Both the position numbers and the translations under genes were made by a program. A stretch of DNA of 64,000 bases from assembly GCF_004349265.1 (NCBI RefSeq), contig NZ_SMFL01000003.1, forward strand, positions 248,001 through 312,000. The letters are read 5' to 3'. The notes below the pieces were generated by a model, which saw only the letters and a program-made list of their open reading frames with translations, was not told the origin of the DNA and searched no databases. This document shows positions 8,795-15,625 of the stretch, piece after piece (within the stretch, counting starts at the first letter, position 1; the number at the start of each line of letters is the position of its first letter). The DNA comes from Dyadobacter psychrotolerans. GTDB lineage: Bacteria > Bacteroidota > Bacteroidia > Cytophagales > Spirosomataceae.

Positions 8795-8832
8795 AATAGT
8801 CAATTTGATTGACGTTAGTAATATTGACTATT
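8795..8832. promoter_or_regulatory. Inverted-repeat operator candidate between regulator and defence operon
   Basis: AATAGTCAAT at 8795-8804 is perfectly inverted as ATTGACTATT at 8823-8832. Inside it, TCAAT-TTG-ATTGA (8800-8812) is a second, tighter palindrome. A related word, CTATTGACAATGGCTATT, follows at about 8854. Several half-sites within 70 bp, between divergent HTH and cargo genes, suggest binding of the XRE protein encoded at 8344-8685. Confidence 0.5.
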
Positions 8833-8902
8833 TTTTTTTATTGTTAAAATGAACTATTGACAATGGCTATTTGTTGGAACTGAAACCTTAATACAATTCA
8901 CT

Positions 8903-9127
8903 ATGTCTAAAAAGAATCAACATGTAGTTCCCCGCGGAGATGGGTGGGCTGTGGTCGGTGCTGGTAATGAGCGAGCTACTAGACTCGTCGATACCCAGCG
9001 TGAAGCAATTAACATTGCAACGGATATTGCCAGAAATCAGCAATCTGAATTGATCGTTCACGGGTCTGATGCGAAAATCAGTTGGCGAAATTCGTATGGT
9101 AATGATCCCTATCCACCGAAAGGATAA
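8903..9127 (+). CDS. DUF2188 family small protein
   Basis: A 74-residue protein matching the DUF2188 pattern: HVVPRGDGWAVVGAGN near the start, TQREAINIATDIA in the middle and a C-terminal SYGNDPYPPKG. The biochemical role of the family is unknown. It is the first gene downstream of the divergent regulatory region and is separated from the membrane effector gene by 70 nt that include a perfect 20-bp palindrome. Confidence 0.7.
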   Translation: MSKKNQHVVPRGDGWAVVGAGNERATRLVDTQREAINIATDIARNQQSELIVHGSDAKISWRNSYGNDPYPPKG

Positions 9128-9136
9128 TTAAAAGCG

Positions 9137-9156
9137 GGCCGGAGCATGCTCCGGCC
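9137..9156. repeat. Perfect 20-bp GC-rich palindrome
   Basis: GGCCGGAGC-AT-GCTCCGGCC is a perfect palindrome lying 10 nt after the DUF2188 stop. It can form a strong hairpin but is followed on the plus strand by TAAAAAATTT rather than a T-run; the better T-run is on the minus strand. It may be a partial terminator or attenuator that sets the ratio of DUF2188 to downstream genes, or an RNA-stability element. Confidence 0.55.
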
Positions 9157-9197
9157 TAAAAAATTTCAGAGCAATTAAGAAGTAATTCGAATAGTAA

Positions 9198-9701
9198 ATG
9201 CAAATTAAGGAGAAGATCGAGATGCTTCGTCATGTAATGGATCGATACGACCATTATTACGACAGCGTCAACAACAAGGGTAATCTGTACCTAACCCTGA
9301 ATACATTTCTGCTGGGCGGGATTATCACTGGATATTATGCAATCAAAAGCGACGTTCAAGAGCAGTTTGACGTACTGTACTTTATATGGACAGCACTGAT
9401 CCTGTGCCTTGGAAGCATTGCTTACACACTATTGGCGATCATTCCTTTTATCAGTAGGGAATCTGATCCTGTTAATGGGTCGTTAATAAATTTTAACAAC
9501 GTGGCCAATATTTCACAGTCAAGCTTTAAAACGCAGCTTGACTCTCTAACCGAGATACGTTGCTACGAAGATTATGTATCGCAGGTAAAAGCCTTGGCAA
9601 TAGGGCTTAACAGAAAGTTCTCCCGACTTCGGATCGCCACTTATTTACTAGCTGGTTGCTTCGCCTGTATAGTCGTGATTGGTGTCAAAATTCTTCAATA
9701 G
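9198..9701 (+). CDS. Pycsar-type transmembrane effector (PycTM/DUF5706-like)
   Basis: A 167-residue protein with three hydrophobic helices: about residues 32-50, 58-84 and 147-165. The N-terminal pattern YDHYYDSVNNKGNLYLTLN and the pre-C-terminal helix ending in NRKFSRLRIATYLLAG fit the DUF5706 fold of Pycsar membrane effectors, which insert into or permeabilise the inner membrane when they sense cCMP or cUMP. The class III cyclase gene follows 29 nt later, matching the effector-cyclase pairing of Pycsar. Assignment is by pattern and context only. Confidence 0.68.
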   Translation: MQIKEKIEMLRHVMDRYDHYYDSVNNKGNLYLTLNTFLLGGIITGYYAIKSDVQEQFDVLYFIWTALILCLGSIAYTLLAIIPFISRESDPVNGSLINFNNVANISQSSFKTQLDSLTEIRCYEDYVSQVKALAIGLNRKFSRLRIATYLLAGCFACIVVIGVKILQ

Positions 9702-9730
9702 TTATTAACTCACTAATTTTAAGTACATCA

Positions 9731-10741
9731 ATGGAAATATATAAAAGCTACCTGGATAATATCAGGGCGGCACTTGCAAATGAAATCCAACTGTCGGCAC
9801 CAGAAGTTATGTTTAACGAAGACAGGAAAAGGAGTTTGTTGGAGGAGCAGAAACAATTACTTAAAAAAACCAAGAATGCCCAACCGTTACCCAGCCTGCA
9901 GGATCTCTCAAGCGACTGGGGATTGCGACCAGCGCTCAATCAGAAGCTTGGTTTGCATCCCGACTTCCAACATTTGAAGTATGAAAACGGAGTTGAATAT
10001 CATTATATCCATTCGATGTTTATCGACATCAAGGGTTCGACTAATTTGTTTAAGTATTATTCCCCGCTGGTGGTTGCCATCGTTACTAATACGATCCAGA
10101 TTGCTGCGATACACACCTGTATGGTATTCGGCGGGTATATCCAACGTCTGCATGGAGATGGGACTTTGGTCTACTTCGGTGGCAAGCAGCAGACTAGATC
10201 CGACAGTGTTCAAAGGTGCCTAAGTGCGGCAAGTCTTTTCACGCACTTCATGAAAACAGATATTAAGTCTTTTTTTGAATCCAGGGGAATAAAGCCAATA
10301 TACACTCGTATCGGAATTGACTATGGTAACGACGATGATGTATTATGGATGTTAGCTGGAGCAGGCGAGGCCAGTGAAGTCACAACTTGCAGTCTGCACA
10401 CCAGTTTGGCCCCGAAAATGCAGGCCAACGCGAAGGGTAACGGTATAGTTGTTGGGGACAACGTTGTTGGTCTATTTCCCAGTGAGTTTTACTCACCTGT
10501 AGCTGCAAGGCTTGGTGAGGAACACCGATACATTTTTCGCAACCAAGCTAAGAACTTTAATTATACTCAATACGATTTCGACTGGGAGACATATCTTGTG
10601 CAAAATGAGCATATTGCGACGAATCACTTCAATGGTACAATCCACATAAAGCCTAGACAGGTGAAGGTCGTTCAGCCAACAACGGGGTTAGCGTCAATAG
10701 CTGCTGTAAGTAATCCGTACTATGGCAACCAGGTTGGATAA
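9731..10741 (+). CDS. Class III nucleotidyl cyclase, PycC-like
   Basis: A 336-residue protein counted from the ATG at 9731; an earlier in-frame start at 9656 would overlap the effector gene. It has a long N-terminal helical region, then a class III catalytic domain: FIDIKGST (metal Asp at residue 99) and RLHGDGTLVYFGG (second metal Asp at 143). In the region that normally carries the transition-state Asn and Arg (NLAARLQ-like) it reads SLAPKMQ, so Asn and Arg are replaced by Ser and Lys, consistent with a noncanonical, possibly pyrimidine, cyclase. The C-terminal 30 residues look flexible and end in Gly (GNQVG). Its last 20 nt overlap the E2-like gene. Confidence 0.75.
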   Translation: MEIYKSYLDNIRAALANEIQLSAPEVMFNEDRKRSLLEEQKQLLKKTKNAQPLPSLQDLSSDWGLRPALNQKLGLHPDFQHLKYENGVEYHYIHSMFIDIKGSTNLFKYYSPLVVAIVTNTIQIAAIHTCMVFGGYIQRLHGDGTLVYFGGKQQTRSDSVQRCLSAASLFTHFMKTDIKSFFESRGIKPIYTRIGIDYGNDDDVLWMLAGAGEASEVTTCSLHTSLAPKMQANAKGNGIVVGDNVVGLFPSEFYSPVAARLGEEHRYIFRNQAKNFNYTQYDFDWETYLVQNEHIATNHFNGTIHIKPRQVKVVQPTTGLASIAAVSNPYYGNQVG

Positions 10742-11438
10742 GGAGGCGACGCAAGACTTCGCGGAGGTGAGACGCCATTTTCCAAAGCTGCTAACAATTG
10801 CTTTGGAAAGCGGCAATGTGCTTTTTGAAGGCGATATAGACATCTTTGATCAGCAGGGCGTTTACTGGAATACGTACAATATCAGGATTACAGTTCCAAC
10901 GCAATACCCCCGCGGGGTTCCAGAATTGCATGAGGTGAGCCAACTCATCGAGAGAGTAATAGACCGGCATATTGACAAGGATGGTTGGTGCTGTGTCGGA
11001 GTATCACATGAGCTTTTTATTCGCGCCCATCGGGATTTTCGAATTATTGACTTTTTGAGCGAATATGCTTACCCGTATTTGGCTAACCAGTCATATTTTA
11101 TGGTAGAGGGACATTTTGCTGGCTTCGAATACAAGCACGGCTTTGGCGGAGTGATTCAATTCTATCAGAAATTGTTTAAGACGCAGGATTTTGAGTTGAT
11201 TTCCAAGTTTATTGACAGCTTCTTGCACACACGTTTGCCTCGATACAGAGATATGTGCTGGTGCGGATCAGGCCGCAAGTACAGAAAATGCCATTTGTTG
11301 GTGATCAATGAGTTAAAGAAAATTTCCAAAACCCAGCTTAAAAGTGACCTGAGCAACTTTCAGTTGATTCAAACGCCTCAAGTTCCTTTTTTCAAGCAAT
11401 TCCGGAGAGGAATGACTTCAATTGTCGCGGGCAGCTGA
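10722..11438 (+). CDS. E2 (UBC-fold) conjugating-enzyme-like protein with SEC-C zinc motif
   Basis: A 238-residue protein. Residues 50-95 follow the prokaryotic E2 pattern: strand YNIRITVP, a YPRGVPE turn, then HIDKDGWCCVGV, where H83, D87-G88 and C90/C91 match the H-xxx-DG-xx-C motif with the catalytic cysteine. Residues 179-191 are CWCGSGRKYRKCH, a SEC-C zinc motif. Stand-alone E2 genes accompany short type II CBASS, where they conjugate the nucleotidyltransferase. Here the gene overlaps a PycC-like cyclase gene by 20 nt, implying the cyclase is its partner. No E1 or JAB gene is visible. Confidence 0.7.
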   Translation: MATRLDKEATQDFAEVRRHFPKLLTIALESGNVLFEGDIDIFDQQGVYWNTYNIRITVPTQYPRGVPELHEVSQLIERVIDRHIDKDGWCCVGVSHELFIRAHRDFRIIDFLSEYAYPYLANQSYFMVEGHFAGFEYKHGFGGVIQFYQKLFKTQDFELISKFIDSFLHTRLPRYRDMCWCGSGRKYRKCHLLVINELKKISKTQLKSDLSNFQLIQTPQVPFFKQFRRGMTSIVAGS

Positions 11439-11462
11439 ATACAGCTGTTGGATATTAAGATA

Positions 11463-12197
11463 ATGGGTACCGTAGGGGCCGGTTCCAGCAATGCCGTATT
11501 GCCCGCTTTAATTTGTGGCATTTTTACAGCGTATTTACCTCTTAGTGCTTCGCACGATTCTGAAATAAACATGATGATGATCGATTTAATAAATAATGAA
11601 GAGCCCTTTAAAGCCTTTGCTTTATTGGCTGACATTAATTCTTACACCAAAATTGTAGCAGTTTCTGAAGCACAAAATAATCGTGTTGCAAAGTACATAT
11701 CAGATATACTTATCGGAGGGGTAATGGCGGTGGAAAAAAATAACGGGCTTGTGGTGGGGTTCGCTGGTGATCAGTTTTTAGCCTTGTTCAAAACGGTTGA
11801 AGAAGTCTATATGTCAGTGCATGCCTTAGCTAAAGACTTGGATGAGATATGTGAGTACATCGCTGGAACAGACTCATTCATTCATGTTGACAACGGTATA
11901 AAAATAAAGGTAGCAATAGAATTTGGCCAGATTGATCTGACTTCAATAAGTACAAAGTTTCTTGGTACGCAGAAACTCTTTGCTGGTTCAACGATCAATT
12001 ATGCAAGCCGAATTTTGAATGCTGGTGAAGGAAATCGATGCAATGTGGGGCCGAGCGCATATAAAAAGGGTCTTAGCCAATATATTGATTCTGATCGACG
12101 GATCTTTGAAGCTAAGGATAAAATACCATACGAGTATTATAATCTTGACTTCGATGGTGTTTGGCGCAATGACCACATGGAGAGCTATTGGGGCTAA
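11463..12197 (+). CDS. Second class III nucleotidyl cyclase
   Basis: A 244-residue protein whose catalytic domain spans residues 48-200. LLADINSYT carries the first metal Asp (57), VVGFAGDQFLALF the second (103), and GSTINYASRIL keeps the canonical transition-state Asn (179) and Arg (183) that the upstream cyclase lacks. The N-terminal 35 residues are weakly hydrophobic. ATG at 11571 is an alternative start, giving a compact catalytic domain; TTG at 11448 is also possible. It lies 24 nt after the E2-like gene, so it is probably in the same operon. Confidence 0.7.
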   Translation: MGTVGAGSSNAVLPALICGIFTAYLPLSASHDSEINMMMIDLINNEEPFKAFALLADINSYTKIVAVSEAQNNRVAKYISDILIGGVMAVEKNNGLVVGFAGDQFLALFKTVEEVYMSVHALAKDLDEICEYIAGTDSFIHVDNGIKIKVAIEFGQIDLTSISTKFLGTQKLFAGSTINYASRILNAGEGNRCNVGPSAYKKGLSQYIDSDRRIFEAKDKIPYEYYNLDFDGVWRNDHMESYWG

Positions 12198-12728
12198 ACA
12201 CTGCATATTCAGGCCAAGAGTATAGTACTAAAAGAAGGCGTCTAGGTAACACTTGTGAAAGCTTTAACGATTATTTCCAGTTTGATGAGCAACGATATCG
12301 GACGGTCGCCTCAATAATGAAGTTTGAAATTCAGCTAGATAAAATGTTGCAGTCGGGATCTTTCTTTTGAAATATAAATGCTAATAAGAAAGGCATCTTC
12401 GCAATTCATTACAGCTGGTTTAGTGAGTATGCATACGTTATTGCTCGAATAAGATAAAACGAAGAAATCTTCATCTGTTCAAATAAAATTCGCTATGATG
12501 GGTGCTGCGCATATCAGTCAGAGCTTATGCAATCATCTTTGTGCTTATGGAGGCAGTAGGGTAGTTCAAACGATCATCTTACTTTAGTAAGAATATGCGT
12601 TAGAGGAAATAGTTCACTATGGAGATGATGAACACTTTTTATCTTCAGATAAATATGTATCAATAGGTAAAAATTGGCGGTCACATTAAATAGATGTGAA
12701 TAGTATACTAGTTTTAATTTGCACAGTT
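12198..12728. other. Gap of about 530 nt with possible decayed coding sequence
   Basis: No intact gene is convincing. Short open stretches look protein-like but are interrupted: one around 12255-12370 ends in KMLQSGSFF, and around 12600-12690 a frame reads LEEIVHYGDDEHFLSSDKYV before a stop. A frameshift or stop separates these from each other. The gap may hold the remains of a gene between the second cyclase and the membrane protein. Confidence 0.35.
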
Positions 12729-13808
12729 ATGAATTTTTATTCAGGGTATCCAAAAGTTTCGAAATACGAAAGGTCGCCAAGTTCATTGAGTGGCTTGGCT
12801 TCTAACTTCCTTTTCCATAAAGAACTGTTACAGCGGTTTAGTGTTCAACTATTTCTGGATGATATTCATTTGAAAGAACTAATGGAATATTCAATAGGAC
12901 TTGTCGGCGCAATCATTGATAGCGATTGGAAAGGAGAAACACTATCGGGCGCCGATGGCGCTGACATTGATGTTTTTGTCAATGAGTTTAATTCTGTTGC
13001 ATCGCAATTCAGAAGTTCTGTGGCAAACGTAGATTCAATAGTGGAGAAATTGAATAAGGATGAGGCAAGATCCAGGCATAGTTCAATTGAAAAGGAGTTT
13101 TTGGAACAGTTGGATGAAGAATCAGCAAAATCAATACGAGCTAGATTGAACGCTTTAGTGCCGAAGCTTATCCTATTTTTAGAAGTATTGATTGGGAAAA
13201 ATGTCACTAAGAACCTTGTCAATTACAATGCAAAAATTGATGGATATTTAAGGAAAGTTAAAGATATCGACGAATTGATTGTCAAGGTCAAAGCGTCGTT
13301 GGACGAAGTAGGTATGTTACCGACTTTTCAGGGGATAAGAAATTATGCCGGACTTTTTAGCGCAGAATCAAAAAGATTTAAAGACCAGGCAAGGTGGTGG
13401 CTTATCGGCATTATAGTTGTTCTTACACTAATAACACTGTTCGCAGGTATGAACTTCTACATGGTGTATATGGGAATGTTACCTAACGTTAATACAAACG
13501 ATATTATTCAAATGAGTCTAAGTAAGCTATTGATTCTTACAACATTATTGTACTTTTTGGGTTTGAGCTCGAAGAACTACAAGTCATGTAAGCACAATGA
13601 AGTCTTGAACAGACACCGAGAGACAGCCTTAGTTTCATTTCAAGCATTTGTGAATTCACCTTCTGCCGATGATCAAACGAAAAATGCAGTTTTGATAGAG
13701 GCGACCCGTGCAATATTTAATAGTCAGCAAACTGGTTACGTTGCGGGTGAAACAGAGGAGTCACCACACAAAATTGTGGAAATATTTAAATCTTTCCAAG
13801 GTAAGTAG
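12729..13808 (+). CDS. Two-helix membrane protein with coiled coil, candidate second effector
   Basis: A 359-residue protein counted from the ATG at 12729 (GTG at 12696 is an alternative). Residues 1-215 are soluble and helical, with coiled-coil stretches (IVEKLNKDEARSRHSSIEKE). Two membrane helices follow, about residues 223-247 and 265-280. The C-terminal cytoplasmic segment has a distinctive pattern, NRHRETALVSFQAFVNSP then AVLIEATRAIFN...TGYV. No enzymatic motif is seen. It is the last gene of the island, and its soluble-sensor-plus-membrane-helix layout would suit an effector for the second cyclase, which is inference. Confidence 0.6.
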   Translation: MNFYSGYPKVSKYERSPSSLSGLASNFLFHKELLQRFSVQLFLDDIHLKELMEYSIGLVGAIIDSDWKGETLSGADGADIDVFVNEFNSVASQFRSSVANVDSIVEKLNKDEARSRHSSIEKEFLEQLDEESAKSIRARLNALVPKLILFLEVLIGKNVTKNLVNYNAKIDGYLRKVKDIDELIVKVKASLDEVGMLPTFQGIRNYAGLFSAESKRFKDQARWWLIGIIVVLTLITLFAGMNFYMVYMGMLPNVNTNDIIQMSLSKLLILTTLLYFLGLSSKNYKSCKHNEVLNRHRETALVSFQAFVNSPSADDQTKNAVLIEATRAIFNSQQTGYVAGETEESPHKIVEIFKSFQGK

Positions 13809-14251
13809 ACCGCTTCATCATCTCCATTTTATTAACGCTTCTCAAGTTTTAAATCTTATTGGCCAAATAGAAGGAAACACCTTTACGATTATTATTAAAT
13901 ACTGAGTTACGGCCGCCTGTAAATTAAACACGACTTTCCTTAAAGTTTAAATCATTTCTTTATTAAATAAATCTGTTACGCTCAATTGCCTCTCAAAAAC
14001 TAACCAGCCGTATATTTACCAGTCAATACAAACGAAAGTTACGAAGTGAAAAACGACGGCTTCAAGCCTTCAATTCGTTATTCGGCTATTTACTGCGGCT
14101 TGCGGCCGCTCCTTAAACCGCCGCCTGAGCCTTAACCCCGTAGAGATAAACCCCGTCATTTTTCATTCGAGTAGTACATACGATTGCCCTTTGGCGCAAA
14201 GCCGGGGCTTAGCCAAATCAAATGTCTTTTACGGATGAAAATGTGTAAAAC
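13809..14251. other. Noncoding stretch of about 440 nt
   Basis: No gene is supported. AT-rich DNA is followed from about 14045 by GC-rich inverted segments (GACGGCTTCAAGCC, TGCGGCTTGCGGCCGC), which look like element-specific intergenic DNA ahead of the decayed ardA. No promoter or RNA could be assigned. Confidence 0.4.
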
Positions 14252-14700
14252 ACACCAAAGATTTATGTAGGCACTTACGGGATGTATAATGCCGGACCAC
14301 TTTTCGGAAAATAGTTTGATTTATCAGACTATTCAGATGCAAAGGAATTTTATATAGACTGTTATGAATATCAGCGCAATGAATTTAAGAGCAGCTGCTT
14401 TCGCCCAAAGATTATGTTCCAATAATATGAATATATTCCATCTTTTTTGATCTAGGAAGTAGTTACATCAGGACACATTCAAATACGTCGAAGTAGTTTC
14501 TGAAATGGATGATGACAGAGCGGAAGGTTTTGAACAAGACCTATCAGGGATACTTAGGAGGAGCTATGAAAGATCCGAAAACAGAGTTTACTTACCAGTA
14601 TGTCGAGTACACCGGAATGCTACCAGGAGCCCTTTAAATTCATGAAAGATGTTTTGACTACAAAGCCTTCGGAAGAGATTTATTTTTTTAAGAGTTATAC
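14252..14700 (+). pseudogene. ardA: Decayed ardA antirestriction gene
   Basis: The frame from 14258 reads KIYVGTYGMYNAGPLFGK, a stop, then FDLSDYSDAKEFYIDCYEYQ and MFQ followed by two stops before EYIPSFLI. This is the ArdA N-terminal signature (VGTY.KYN..G...W.DL.DYSD) with nonsense mutations where W and D-Y are expected. A later shifted frame gives FDYKAFGRDLFF, the ArdA C-terminal motif. ArdA mimics DNA and blocks type I restriction during transfer, so the relic marks a former conjugative or mobilizable element. Confidence 0.75.
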
Positions 14701-14847
14701 CGAAATCAATGGGTTTGTCTTTATCAATCGATAAACACTTAAAACATTATGGACACTTGCAATAAATGTGAGTATTCCTCAAGTTACAGACTCAGCACAC
14801 TGCTAGTAATTCCGCACTTCAAAAATTATTGCAAGCTTTATTGTAAG

Positions 14848-14889
14848 TAGGCCCACCTAGAATCGAACTAAACACCTACTGATTATGAG
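14848..14889 (-). tRNA. 3'-half fragment of tRNA-Met (CAU), attachment-site scar
   Basis: On the minus strand the sequence runs from a CTCATAA anticodon loop through CAG, a T arm with TTCGATT, and a 3' acceptor strand TGGGCCT plus discriminator A. That is the 3' half of an elongator tRNA-Met. The 5' half (acceptor, D arm and 5' side of the anticodon stem) is absent or unrecognisable. Such 3' halves are left by tyrosine-recombinase integration into tRNA genes. Confidence 0.65.
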
Positions 14890-15035
14890 GCGTATTATGA
14901 TTACTGGTAATTGTAAAAGCGAGCTAATCTTTACCGTTATCAGTGAAGATTTAGAACCTCACTAAACAATTAAACGTAAAAAATACAAAACTAGGAATAA
15001 CAAGAGCAATAGAACCTAAAACAAACTCAATAATA

Positions 15036-15057
15036 ATGTTCGACCAATGTTCGACCA
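15036..15057. repeat. Tandem 11-bp repeat ATGTTCGACCA
   Basis: ATGTTCGACCA occurs twice head to tail (15036-15046 and 15047-15057) just outside the tRNA-Ala terminator. It may be a recombination or binding site near the element boundary, or chance. Confidence 0.4.
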
Positions 15058-15058
15058 A

Positions 15059-15094
15059 ATAAAAAAGCCACTTACAAATAACTTGCAAGTGGCT
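15059..15094 (-). terminator. Intrinsic terminator of tRNA-Ala
   Basis: On the minus strand, AGCCACTTGCAAG...TAAGTGGCT forms a stem followed by TTTTTTA. It lies 11 nt beyond the tRNA-Ala 3' end. Confidence 0.8.
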
Positions 15095-15104
15095 GATAAT
15101 TAGG

Positions 15105-15178
15105 TGGAGAATATGGGATTCGAACCCATGACCTCTTGCATGCCATGCAAGCACTCTAGCCAACTGAGCTAATCCCCC
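15105..15178 (-). tRNA. tRNA-Ala (anticodon GGC)
   Basis: Minus-strand sequence GGGGGATTAGCTCAG opens a complete cloverleaf. The anticodon stem CTTGC/GCAAG encloses ATGGCAT, giving anticodon GGC. The T loop is TTCGAAT, the acceptor strand pairs with two G-U wobbles and the discriminator is A. CCA is not fully encoded (ACC then T). Confidence 0.93.
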
Positions 15179-15366
15179 ATTTTCAAAATCAGAGTTTAAT
15201 CTACCCCTCCGACTTTTGGAAGGAGTGCAAAGATGAAGCAGAGAAACTTTATAAACAAGCTTCGACACTAAATTTTTAAGATTACGATCTTAGCAAGAAT
15301 GTAAAACACAAAAAAACGGAGCAACTTTTTACAGAAACTCCGTCTCTTATCTATTTGATTAGCTTG

Positions 15367-15546
15367 TCAGTTTCTGTTTCCACCGCCAAAGGCTTTTGAA
15401 AGTGCCCAGATTACGACAGCGATAATACCTACCACCAAAATAACGCCGGTCCACACGCCGCCTTTGAATATACCGCCGGCGAGTTCACAGCTTGTAAGAC
15501 TGAATGCAAAAAAGAAGATGAAAATATAGGTGAGGAACGCTTTCAT
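15367..15546 (-). CDS. Small lipoprotein-like membrane protein
   Basis: A 59-residue protein counted from the ATG at 15546; the longer frame starting at 15639 runs into the exonuclease gene. The N-terminal hydrophobic segment ends in a lipobox-like SLTSC, and a second hydrophobic helix (VWTGVILVVGIIAVVIWAL) precedes a Gly/Arg-rich tail. Similar short Bacteroidota proteins have been labelled phosphatidate cytidylyltransferase, which the sequence does not support. Function unknown. Confidence 0.6.
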   Translation of the reverse strand: MKAFLTYIFIFFFAFSLTSCELAGGIFKGGVWTGVILVVGIIAVVIWALSKAFGGGNRN

Positions 15547-15625
15547 AGTAAGAACGATTTTAGTTAAAAAAAAAGAATTTATCCTTTGCTTAAAACAATC
15601 ATTCCACCACGAAGAATTACCCAGA

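Larger units (their letters stand above)
1..14889. mobile_element. Right part of a mobilizable integrative element with defence cargo
   Basis: The gene order HTH/excisionase-like, primase-helicase, TOPRIM primase, MobC and relaxase is the usual backbone of Bacteroidota mobilizable elements; a tyrosine integrase normally precedes it and is not in the window. Cargo follows: toxin-antitoxin-like genes and a nucleotide-signalling defence island. A decayed ardA antirestriction gene and a 3'-half tRNA-Met lie at the right side, just before core genes. The right boundary near 14.85-14.9 kb is inferred from that tRNA fragment; the left boundary is outside. The region may be several elements layered together. 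Confidence 0.6.

Noticed and set aside
12188..12370. 60-codon frame after the second cyclase
   Set aside because: It overlaps the cyclase stop, has no ribosome-binding context or family match, and is better explained as a remnant.
9198..13808. CBASS system
   Set aside because: No CD-NTase (GS-x-DxD polymerase-beta type) gene is present; the cyclases are class III, so Pycsar-like is the better description.
15105..15178. tRNA-Ala as the integration site of the element
   Set aside because: No second copy of its 3' end is seen in the window and its terminator is intact; the tRNA-Met fragment is a better candidate.
14951..15268. Open frame of 105 codons on the minus strand
   Set aside because: It runs through the tRNA-Ala gene and its terminator and has no protein-like features.
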